A DNA stretch of 6,170 nucleotides from an uncultured Verrucomicrobiota bacterium. Lineage in GTDB: Bacteria; Verrucomicrobiota; Verrucomicrobiia; Methylacidiphilales; Verrucolacustridaceae. The translations under genes and the position numbers were made by a program. The stretch lies in NCBI GenBank assembly GCA_903905395.1, contig CAIVGD010000015.1, forward strand, positions 1 through 6,170. The letters run 5' to 3'. Within the stretch, counting starts at the first letter, position 1; each line of letters begins with the position of its first letter. Below the pieces are notes generated by a model. It was not told where the DNA came from. It made no database searches and saw only the letters and a program-made list of their open reading frames with translations. Shown here one piece after another: positions 1-5,400 of this stretch.

Positions 1-106
1 CGTCCGCGTGAGCCCCGCTTCCCAGATGGGTGGTGGAAGCAAGTACGGCGAGGGGATCTTGGCCGCGGGGGGCGTAGAGGTGGGCCTTGGGGGGAGTCAA
101 TGTCAT
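1..106 (-). CDS. PIG-L/LmbE-like deacetylase, N-terminal fragment (runs off window)
   Basis: An ATG at 106-104 opens a frame that has no stop up to the window edge (35 codons). It begins MTLTPPKAHLYAPRG and reaches the stretch TTHLGSGAHAD at the edge. A short beta-strand followed by GAHxD is how PIG-L/LmbE family zinc-dependent de-N-acetylases begin; their metal-binding motif is usually AHPDD, and the cut falls inside it (the next codon starts with G, as Asp would require). Such enzymes remove acetyl groups from GlcNAc-type sugars or related amides. The ATG overlaps the TGA stop of the GtrA-like gene in an ATGA arrangement, which argues for a real start and for translational coupling. A pairing of a GtrA membrane protein and a sugar-modifying enzyme would suit surface glycan work, but this is inference. 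The family call rests on about a dozen residues. Confidence 0.5.
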   Translation of the reverse strand, partial: MTLTPPKAHLYAPRGQDPLAVLASTTHLGSGAHAD

Positions 107-549
107 GAGCGGGAGGATGGGGCTGGTTTGCCAAAGACCCAAAGGGAGGCGAAGAGATAATTGAGCAGAGCGCCCGTGGCGACGGCGACGGCGTTGAGGG
201 TGGCAGTTTCGAGTGAACGTTCGGGGGAGATGATAAAAAGGAGCAAGTTGAGCAGAAGGAGTTGGAAGACGAAGGCGACGGCGGCGGCCAAGTAGTACTG
301 GCGTGCCATTTTCCAGGAGGGGGGCCAGGAACGAAAGGTCCAAGCGGCGTTCAGCAGGTAGTTGATACCGCAACAGAGGACCCACGCTATAACCGCGGCA
401 CCGGTGGCGACCCGGTGACCTCCGGGGTTCAAGTCAAGAAAGGCGTGGCCCAGGGAGAGGAGGAACCAGACGACGAAGGCATTGAGGAAGGTCCCCACGC
501 CACCGACCAGGCCGAAACGGAAAATCCGGATGATTTCCTTTTGTGACAT
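103..549 (-). CDS. GtrA-like four-helix membrane protein
   Basis: This is a small, very hydrophobic protein (148 aa from ATG 549; 164 aa if the GTG at 597 is used). It has about four membrane helices. The first starts near IFRFGLVGGVGT and a second covers TGAAVIAWVLCCGINYLL. The third lies in YYLAAAVAFVFQLLLLNLLL and the last covers the region ending NYLFASLWVF. The motif NYLLNAAWTFR after helix 2 and its echo NYLFASLWVF in helix 4 are the hallmark of the GtrA/DPMS family. Members are thought to move or flip lipid-linked sugars (for example undecaprenyl-phosphate glucose) in cell-surface polysaccharide synthesis. I prefer ATG 549 because MSQKEIIRIFRF gives the short cytoplasmic lead usual for the family. 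Neither start has a clear ribosome binding site. The stop overlaps the next minus-strand start by the ATGA arrangement. Confidence 0.85.
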   Translation of the reverse strand: MSQKEIIRIFRFGLVGGVGTFLNAFVVWFLLSLGHAFLDLNPGGHRVATGAAVIAWVLCCGINYLLNAAWTFRSWPPSWKMARQYYLAAAVAFVFQLLLLNLLLFIISPERSLETATLNAVAVATGALLNYLFASLWVFGKPAPSSRS

Positions 550-617
550 TCCAGAAACAACGCGGGTATGGAGGGGTTTGGACGTGGGATGCTTCACAAG
601 AGACTACACTGCCGAAA

Positions 618-635
618 AATTGCCCATCGGCAATT
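618..635. promoter_or_regulatory. 7-bp inverted repeat between divergent genes
   Basis: AATTGCC at 618-624 and GGCAATT at 629-635 form a perfect 7-bp inverted repeat around a 4-base centre. It sits between the start of the minus-strand GtrA-like gene and the start of the plus-strand hypothetical gene. That is where an operator for a dimeric regulator could act on both promoters. No convincing -35/-10 pair was found around it, so the regulatory role is only inferred. Confidence 0.25.
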
Positions 636-646
636 GGGTTGAACGG

Positions 647-1078
647 ATGAGATGGGAGGGGCGTCCAAGCTGGATGGATGCTCAGGATTGCCATGGGAAG
701 GAGTGGGATGAAGTTCAGGTAGCCGGGCGTGCCCTGAGTCCATCGGAGACATTGATCATTCGCGGGGAGTTAACGGAGCCGCCCTCGTGGTTTCCGGCTT
801 ATCGGGAGTTGACGATGAAATTAAAGGGATCGGTCGTTTCCGTTATCTTGATTGAATCGGAGCGCAATTTGAGGGATTTATATTGGAAATGGACAGGAAG
901 AAACGGCGGGCGGGATTTCGTGAGCGACCTGATTTTCACGGACGAGTACGAGCCGGGGATAAAGCTGGACGCACGGCACGACCGGTTGCATCCCACGGTC
1001 ACGGCGGAGCGGATCGTGCCGGAGAACCTCGCGGATCTGGCCGGAAGGGTCACCGCCTTGGCGGTGTGGGCGCTCTGA
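647..1078 (+). CDS. Hypothetical protein, unrecognised
   Basis: I do not recognise this protein. The frame is open from well upstream, but the region before about 600 is antisense to the GtrA-like gene, so the true start is downstream. ATG 647 gives 143 aa; ATG 674 gives 134 aa and has a GGGAGGGG tract 12 bases upstream, a slightly long spacing. The product is soluble, with no signal peptide and no membrane helix. It begins with a polar Trp-containing part (GELTEPPSWFPAYREL), followed by a likely beta-strand (GSVVSVILIES), an aromatic stretch (RDLYWKWTGRNGGRDFVSDL) and a C-terminal helix (ENLADLAGRVTALAVWAL). The 3' end overlaps the proposed start of the following MORN-repeat gene, so the two are probably cotranscribed. 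Confidence is for it being a gene, not for any function. Confidence 0.55.
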   Translation: MRWEGRPSWMDAQDCHGKEWDEVQVAGRALSPSETLIIRGELTEPPSWFPAYRELTMKLKGSVVSVILIESERNLRDLYWKWTGRNGGRDFVSDLIFTDEYEPGIKLDARHDRLHPTVTAERIVPENLADLAGRVTALAVWAL

Positions 1079-1740
1079 ATCCGAAGATCTTTTGGGCGGG
1101 AATGGTGCTCATAGGGCTGGTTGCTCTAGGGATGGGCCGGTCGGGCGAGACGATCCCGGTCGCGGAGCTGAAGGCGAAGGGCGATCTTTTCTACCGGCAG
1201 GGCGAGAAGGAGCCGTTTACCGGGATTGCCGAATCGAGTTCCAAGAAAAGGAAGACGGAGGCGGAGTTTTGGGAGGGTCGAATGCATGGGCGATACCGCA
1301 GTTGGTATGCCAACGACCAGATGGAGAGTGAGGCGTACTTTGATCAGGGAGTGCGAGAAGGGATTGCAAGGCTTTGGAATGAGCAGGGGCAGATTTTGCA
1401 GGAGACGCGCTTTAAAAAGGGGTTGGCGGATGGGGTGGCTACGGAGTGGTATGCCAACGGGAACATGGATCGGCGAACCAACTGGCAGAAGGGAAAGCGA
1501 CATGGGCCTGTGGAAACCTGGTTTGAGAAGGGGAATAAGAAGGGGGTGGGGAACTTTGCCGAGGGGAAGCGGGACGGGACATTCGTGGTTTGGTGGGAGA
1601 ATGGGAACAAAAGACAGGAAAGTGGGTATGCGATGGGGGTGCCGGATGGTTGGTGGATTGAGTGTGATAAAAAAGGCAAACGGATCAAGCAGGCCTATTT
1701 TGTGAAGGGCGAAGCGACGGAGCCTCCAGCCAAGGGGTAG
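1066..1740 (+). CDS. MORN_2/YwqK-type repeat protein, probably exported
   Basis: From GTG 1066 the protein is 224 aa; ATG 1102 would give 212 aa. Residues about 7-23 (KIFWAGMVLIGLVALGM) look like a signal peptide or membrane anchor, so the product is probably exported. After a lead-in with the typical PFTG motif (51-54), the rest is about six tandem repeats of 23-25 residues. They begin near residues 68, 91, 115, 140, 163 and 188. Each has the form aromatic-x-x-G-x-x-x-G, then a Trp or Tyr pair, then NG or a variant: EGRMHGRYRSWYAND, KKGLADGVATEWYANGN, EGKRDGTFVVWWENGN. This is the MORN_2 / YwqK family pattern. Bacillus YwqK is annotated as an antitoxin, but most such repeat proteins have no known role, and no toxin gene lies next to this one. 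The start overlaps the preceding gene by 13 bases with a GGAAGGG tract further upstream, suggesting coupled translation. The family call is firm; the exact start is not. Confidence 0.8.
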   Translation: MGALNPKIFWAGMVLIGLVALGMGRSGETIPVAELKAKGDLFYRQGEKEPFTGIAESSSKKRKTEAEFWEGRMHGRYRSWYANDQMESEAYFDQGVREGIARLWNEQGQILQETRFKKGLADGVATEWYANGNMDRRTNWQKGKRHGPVETWFEKGNKKGVGNFAEGKRDGTFVVWWENGNKRQESGYAMGVPDGWWIECDKKGKRIKQAYFVKGEATEPPAKG

Positions 1741-1784
1741 TCTTGAAACTGTGTTGGGGTGGGTTTAGGGTGTCTTTTCCAGAA

Positions 1785-1858
1785 GCACCCGTAGCTCAAC
1801 TGGATAGAGTGTCGGCCTCCGAAGCCGAAGGTTGTGCGTTCGACCCGCACCGGGTGCA
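1785..1858 (+). tRNA. tRNA-Arg(CCG)
   Basis: The full cloverleaf can be read. The acceptor stem is GCACCCG (1785-1791) with CGGGTGC (1851-1857). The D-stem is GCTC/GAGT with one G-U pair. The anticodon stem is TCGGC/GCCGA around loop CTCCGAA, giving anticodon CCG at 1819-1821. The T-arm is GTGCG-TTCGACC-CGCAC. The discriminator is A at 1858, and the next bases are GG, so CCA is not encoded and must be added enzymatically. The gene reads CGG codons. The 160 bases between it and the tRNA-Asn gene hold no recognisable gene. Confidence 0.97.
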
Positions 1859-2019
1859 GGTTTTAACCGAGATTGATTTTTAAAACAGGATCGTAGGGTC
1901 CCGTACCCAAACACATGCGATCAAATGGATATTGTATGCCGATTCCACCCTTGGGGTTTATTCCGGAACCGATATAAGTGTCCTGCAGAGTGGATGGTTG
2001 GTGATCGAACCAAGTCGAA

Positions 2020-2094
2020 TGGCTCCGGAGGCTGGGATCGAACCAGCGACCAATGCATTAACAGTGCACCGCTCTACCGCTGAGCTACTCCGGA
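2020..2094 (-). tRNA. tRNA-Asn(GTT), with encoded CCA
   Basis: On the minus strand the acceptor stem TCCGGAG (2094-2088) pairs with CTCCGGA (2030-2024). It is followed by discriminator G at 2023 and an encoded CCA at 2022-2020. The D-arm is GCTC/GAGC. The anticodon stem is GTGCA/TGCAT (4 pairs plus a terminal mismatch) around loop CTGTTAA, giving anticodon GTT at 2062-2060. The T-arm is GCTGG-TTCGATC-CCAGC. It is convergent with the tRNA-Arg gene, and unlike that gene it encodes its CCA end. Confidence 0.97.
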
Positions 2095-2154
2095 AAGCGA
2101 ATAAATCTTTATAACGAAATCCCCGTCGGCACTCAACCCCCATCCCAGACCAGC

Positions 2155-2192
2155 CTTTTCGGGATGCAGGCGCGCCCCGCATCCCGAAAAAG
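2155..2192. repeat. 12-bp perfect inverted repeat (strong hairpin)
   Basis: TTTTCGGGATGC (2156-2167) pairs perfectly with GCATCCCGAAAA (2179-2190) around an 11-base GC-rich loop; an outer C-G pair is possible with one bulged A. In either direction the T-rich arm comes before the loop and the A-rich arm after it, so there is no U tract after the stem as a classical intrinsic terminator needs. It lies between tRNA-Asn and the encapsulin operon. It could insulate the two units, act in the operon's leader, or be a dispersed repeat. Confidence 0.6.
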
Positions 2193-2210
2193 TATGACAC
2201 GCAGGAAGGG

Positions 2211-2244
2211 TTGACTTGCCCCCCCCCCCACACACACACACAAT
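2211..2244 (+). promoter_or_regulatory. Weak sigma-70-like promoter candidate spanning the microsatellite
   Basis: TTGACT at 2211-2216 is a good -35 match. The best -10 match downstream is CACAAT at 2239-2244 (4 of 6), but the spacer is 22 bases instead of about 17. The spacer is almost entirely the C/AC tract, so a loss of about five bases would bring it to normal spacing. No better promoter was found before the shell gene. Confidence 0.2.
2219..2242. repeat. C11-(AC)6 microsatellite upstream of the encapsulin gene
   Basis: A run of eleven C (2219-2229) is followed directly by six AC dinucleotides plus A (2230-2242), about 92 bases before the shell-gene start. Both tracts are prone to slipped-strand length change. 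Compound tracts of this kind are unusual in bacterial intergenic DNA and, in host-adapted bacteria, can switch gene expression. Whether this one varies cannot be told from one sequence, and homopolymer runs are also a common site of sequencing error. Confidence 0.85.
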
Positions 2245-2334
2245 TCATGTGGAACTATTGCTTTAGGATGGAATTGCCGGACAAACGCCCGCTACATCCT
2301 GAAAGCGATTTCCTATCAGAAAACGAAATTCCCT

Positions 2335-3267
2335 ATGAGTAAAAACATCACACTCAGCCTCGGCCCGGTCGCCGCACGCAACCTTAGCACCGCAACCGTC
2401 ACGATTCCCCAGTGGGAGTACATCACACCGCGCTGGCTCCTTCACTTTCTGCCCTACGTCAATGTGGATGGCGGGGCTTACCGGGTGAATCATGTCAAAG
2501 AGCAAAAGGGCAAAGGGGGAGACCTGCTTCCCGAGTTGGCAACTGTAGGCGGTGGTGCCATCCCGCTCCCGACGACGTTTGTGGATTACGAGGAGAATCC
2601 TCGCGAATATGAGCTGAGCGCGATCACCACGGTCCTGCACACGCACGCCCGGATCACCGATCTCTACAACAATCAGATCGACCAGCTCCGCGAACAGGTG
2701 CGGTTGACGGTGGAGGCGGTCAAGGAGCGCGAGGAATCCGAAATCCTGAATCATCCGGAGTTCGGACTTCTAAAGGAAATCGACAAGAACCATCGGATCT
2801 CGACGCGCACAGGCCCGCCGACCCCGGACGATCTGGATGAACTGCTCACGCTCATCTGGAAGAAGCCCGCGTTCTTCCTCGCCCACCCGCGCGCGATTGC
2901 CGCCTTCGGGCGCGAAGCCACGCGCCGAGGGGTGCCGCCTGTGGTCGTGCATCTCTTCGGATCGCCCTTCATCACCTGGCGCGGAGTGCCGCTCATCCCT
3001 TCGAGCAAGCTCCCGATTGGGGAAGGCGATAAGACCAGGATCCTCCTCTTGCGCGTTGGAGAAAACCATCGCGGGGTTGTGGGACTTCAGAAGGTCGGCG
3101 TGAGCGGCGAGATCGAGCCCGGCTTGTCGGTGCGTTACAGCGGAACGAGTGACAATGCCATCGCCTCGCATCTCGTCACCCGTTACTTCTCGGTGGCAGT
3201 GCTGGCGCCAGATGCGATTGCCAGCTTAGACAACGTGGTCCTCGGCCATTACCACAAGTATGTCTGA
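2335..3267 (+). CDS. srpI: Family 2A encapsulin shell protein (SrpI-like)
   Basis: This 310-residue protein is the self-assembling HK97-fold subunit of a protein nanocompartment. Its marks are those of the SrpI group (family 2A). The N-arm contains LSLGPVAARNLSTAT and ITPRWLLHFLPYVNVDGGAYRVN (residues 30-52). Then come LPTTFVDYEENPREYEL (78-94), the helix IDQLREQVRLTVEAVKERE (115-133) and TRTGPPTPDDLDELL (157-171). PAFFLAHPRAIAAFGRE (178-194), RRGVPPVVVHLFGSPF (197-212) and TWRGVPLIPSSKLP (214-227) complete the core. The length is normal, and there is no cyclic-nucleotide-binding insert, which separates it from family 2B. Known family 2A shells (Synechococcus SrpI) form icosahedra of 60 subunits and enclose cysteine desulfurase, which is the next gene here. 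ATG 2335 is the first possible start in the frame after the stop at 2212; it has no clear Shine-Dalgarno. The last codons overlap the cargo gene by 8 bases. There is no cysteine in the protein. Confidence 0.95.
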   Translation: MSKNITLSLGPVAARNLSTATVTIPQWEYITPRWLLHFLPYVNVDGGAYRVNHVKEQKGKGGDLLPELATVGGGAIPLPTTFVDYEENPREYELSAITTVLHTHARITDLYNNQIDQLREQVRLTVEAVKEREESEILNHPEFGLLKEIDKNHRISTRTGPPTPDDLDELLTLIWKKPAFFLAHPRAIAAFGREATRRGVPPVVVHLFGSPFITWRGVPLIPSSKLPIGEGDKTRILLLRVGENHRGVVGLQKVGVSGEIEPGLSVRYSGTSDNAIASHLVTRYFSVAVLAPDAIASLDNVVLGHYHKYV

Positions 3268-5017
3268 TGCCGTACAAACGGAGCCCCTTCCGCAGGCGAG
3301 CCCGCCTGCGCCTTCGGGGCTTCAGCACTCGGACGTGGTGGTGAGCCTGTTCCGCGAGATCGTCTCGCGGGCGGGGATCCCCGCAATTTCCTCGATTCCG
3401 GGCGGGCCGGAGCGGACGGGTTCCGGAGCCTCTTTCCCGACCGGGCCCGCTTCGGCGGACGGCTTGCTGTCGGGAGCGGTTCCCGGTTCGCAATCCGTAT
3501 CGCCAAACGGAGAGCCCGAGCCGCTTGAGCCTCCTCCCGTGCATCCGGGATCTGATCTGGAACCAGCGGAGACGAGCACCGCCGCCGCTACCGAGCTTCC
3601 GGTTTCATTCGACCCCCGGGGCCCGGAGATTCTGAAATCGCTGCACGAATCCGGGTTGGAGGGGAAGGGTATTGATTTGGTGCCGGTGCCGCACGCGTAT
3701 GATGATTCCGGCCAGCCGGACTACTATTTTCTGGGTGGACCGGTGCGTCCGGCCGCTCTTGACCATCCGCCCACGCGCGGGCTGCCGCCACCGCACGCCA
3801 CATTCGATGTCGAGGCCGTGCGCCGCGACTTTCCCGCCTTGCAGCAGCGGATTCACGGGCATCCGCTCGTGTATCTCGACAACGCAGCCACGACCCAGAA
3901 GCCGCAGGTGGTCATCGATGCCACTTCCCATTTCTACGCCCGCGACAACGCGCCGGTCCACCGCGCGGCTTATGAACTGGCCGAGCGTGCCACGACCGCC
4001 TTTGAAAACGCGCGGGAAAAAGTCCGCGAATTCCTCGGGGCGAAGGACAAAAAGGAAATTGTCTTCACGCGCGGGACAACCGAGGCGATCAATCTCGTGG
4101 CCAACACCTTCGGCCGAAAATTTATCGGCGAGGGGGATGAGATCGTCGTCAGTGAGCTGGAGCACCACGCGAACATCGTGCCGTGGCAACTCCTGAGCGG
4201 GCAGACGGGAGCGGTGATCAAAGTCATCCCGATCAACGACCGTGGGGAGCTGATTCTCGAAGAGTATGCGAAGCTCCTCGGACCGCGCACAAAACTCGTT
4301 AGCGTTGCCCATGTTTCTAATGCGCTCGGGACCGTCAACCCGATCGAGCAGATCATCGGGCTCGCCCACGCGCAGGGGATCCATGTTCTCATCGACGGGG
4401 CGCAATCTACCCCGCACATCCCGATCAACGTCCAGGCGCTCGACACCGATTTCTTTGTGTTCTCCGGACACAAAATCTTTGGACCAACTGGGATTGGCGC
4501 TCTCTATGGGAAATCGCATCTGCTGGAGATGCTCCCCCCCTGGCAAGGCGGCGGACACATGATCAAAGACGTGCGTTTCGAGAAGACCGTCTTCCAGCAC
4601 TCGCCCGAGAAATTCGAGGCCGGCACGCCGGATATTGCCGGGGCCGTCGGTCTGGGGGCAGCCATCGACTATCTGTTTAAAATCGGCATCCCCGCTTTGG
4701 CCGCCTACGAGCATTCCCTGCTCGAATACGCCACGCACCTTCTCCAAGCAATCCCGGGACTGAAAATCATTGGCACGGCCGTCAACAAGGCGAGTGTCCT
4801 CTCCTTTATTCTCGATGGACACCCCAACGAGGAGATCGCGAAGCATCTCGACAGACAGGGTATCGCCGTAAGAGCCGGCCACCACTGCGCACTTCCGGCG
4901 CACCGACATTTCGGCCTTGAAAGCACGGTCCGTCCGTCGCTCGCATTCTACAACAACAAAGCCGACGTCGATGCGCTTGTTCAGGCAGTACATTCATTGA
5001 TCAGAAAATCTCCATGA
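3260..5017 (+). CDS. Encapsulin cargo cysteine desulfurase (SufS-like, with N-terminal targeting extension)
   Basis: This is a 585-residue PLP enzyme that takes sulfur from cysteine, giving alanine and an enzyme persulfide. The catalytic part runs from about residue 182 (FDVEAVRRDFPAL) to the end and matches the length of SufS/CsdA group II desulfurases (about 405 aa). Key residues are visible: HHANIVPW (302-309, His stacking on PLP), DGAQS (379-383), SGHK with the PLP lysine K405, RAGHHCALP with the persulfide cysteine C543, and R558 before AFYN for substrate binding. C543 is the only cysteine in the protein. Residues 1-181 are extra. About one residue in six in 1-115 is Pro, with much Ser, Gly and Glu. 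It contains one likely helix (DVVVSLFREIVSRAGIP, 25-41) and a more conserved-looking island at 116-165 (FDPRGPEILKSLHE, PDYYFLGGP). In family 2A systems such disordered extensions load the enzyme into the shell. ATG 3260 lies inside the shell gene's end (8-base overlap), so translation is probably coupled. Confidence 0.95.
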   Translation: MSDAVQTEPLPQASPPAPSGLQHSDVVVSLFREIVSRAGIPAISSIPGGPERTGSGASFPTGPASADGLLSGAVPGSQSVSPNGEPEPLEPPPVHPGSDLEPAETSTAAATELPVSFDPRGPEILKSLHESGLEGKGIDLVPVPHAYDDSGQPDYYFLGGPVRPAALDHPPTRGLPPPHATFDVEAVRRDFPALQQRIHGHPLVYLDNAATTQKPQVVIDATSHFYARDNAPVHRAAYELAERATTAFENAREKVREFLGAKDKKEIVFTRGTTEAINLVANTFGRKFIGEGDEIVVSELEHHANIVPWQLLSGQTGAVIKVIPINDRGELILEEYAKLLGPRTKLVSVAHVSNALGTVNPIEQIIGLAHAQGIHVLIDGAQSTPHIPINVQALDTDFFVFSGHKIFGPTGIGALYGKSHLLEMLPPWQGGGHMIKDVRFEKTVFQHSPEKFEAGTPDIAGAVGLGAAIDYLFKIGIPALAAYEHSLLEYATHLLQAIPGLKIIGTAVNKASVLSFILDGHPNEEIAKHLDRQGIAVRAGHHCALPAHRHFGLESTVRPSLAFYNNKADVDALVQAVHSLIRKSP

Positions 5018-5400
5018 CTCCTTCAAAAAAAAGGTCAGTCAAAGATACTTGATAAATAATGTTCTGAATTGATGCAGGCTCGCGGCAATGCGCGAAGACA
5101 TCCGGATACCACATGACGGGAGAGAGCGTCTTGGTGGCGTTGACGCTTGTCGGGCGCAGGGGCGTTGGAGCCATGAGCACGGTTCAGGAGATTGCAATGG
5201 CGATCGAGCACCTGCCCGCCACAGACTTGTTCAAGCTCGGCGAATGCTCTGAAGCCCAAATTGGTTGCCGTTTTTGGTTCGAGAAGGGTTGTGTTTGGGG
5301 AGCACAGCGCACGGAGTGGGATGATTTTTCATCCTTGTGGGGGATGCCAGCAGACCCGATTATGGTTTGGCCAATAAGGCTCCCCAGTCGTACGCACACG
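5018..5400. other. Intergenic spacer without a complete gene
   Basis: These 383 bases lie between the cargo desulfurase and the CheB/CheR-like gene. No complete gene, tRNA or clear terminator is visible. The plus-strand frame shared with the CheB/CheR gene is open from 5068 onward without a stop, and within it a short antitoxin-like N-terminus appears at 5173. The first 110 bases are AT-richer up to about 5070 and then GC-rich. No long repeat was found inside the spacer. Confidence 0.6.
5173..5244 (+). pseudogene. Remnant of a small antitoxin-like protein N-terminus
   Basis: From ATG 5173 the frame reads MSTVQEIAMAIEHLP followed by ATDLFKLGE. This resembles the first 24 residues of a common family of short (about 70-90 aa) antitoxin-like proteins that begin M-S/T-T-V-x-E-I-x-x-A-I-E-x-L-P and continue with a helix such as DFFEL or DLFKL. 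After residue 24 the expected Trp-rich, charged continuation (of the type DWLxxRxxxEWDRQ) is lost, and the frame runs on with no family resemblance into the CheB/CheR gene. No toxin gene follows. The resemblance is from memory of the family pattern, so the call is tentative; it could be chance. Confidence 0.35.

Noticed and set aside
482..646. Upstream extension of the hypothetical gene to the TTG at 482
   Set aside because: This stretch is antisense to the start of the GtrA-like gene, uses a rare TTG start and adds no recognisable protein sequence. A start at 647 or 674 is more likely.
883..1065. Extension of the MORN-repeat protein upstream to 883
   Set aside because: It would overlap the preceding gene by almost 200 bases and adds an Arg/Gly-rich sequence typical of an out-of-frame read, ahead of what looks like a signal peptide.
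1860..1886. AT-rich inverted repeat GTTTTAA/TTAAAAC after tRNA-Arg
   Set aside because: The stem is only 7 bp and nearly all A-T, with a 13-base loop and no following T run. It is not a convincing terminator.
1932..2114. Short open frames across the tRNA-Asn gene on both strands
   Set aside because: They translate tRNA sequence (for example AGSIPASGA), a well-known artefact of spurious gene calling over tRNAs.
3605..4993. Long minus-strand open frame (462 aa) antisense to the desulfurase
   Set aside because: The plus-strand frame has clear SufS catalytic motifs throughout. The antisense frame has no recognisable domain and is a shadow caused by GC-rich codon bias.
5015..5041. Possible terminator hairpin at the end of the cargo gene
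   Set aside because: TGACT/AGTCA plus CCTT/AAGG can pair, but with a 2-base bulge, an A-rich loop, overlap with the stop codon and no U tract after it. This is too weak to call a terminator.
5192..5377. Small plus-strand open frame of 61 codons in the spacer
   Set aside because: No recognisable motif, Cys/Arg-rich composition, no ribosome binding site, and it overlaps the antitoxin-like remnant in another frame.
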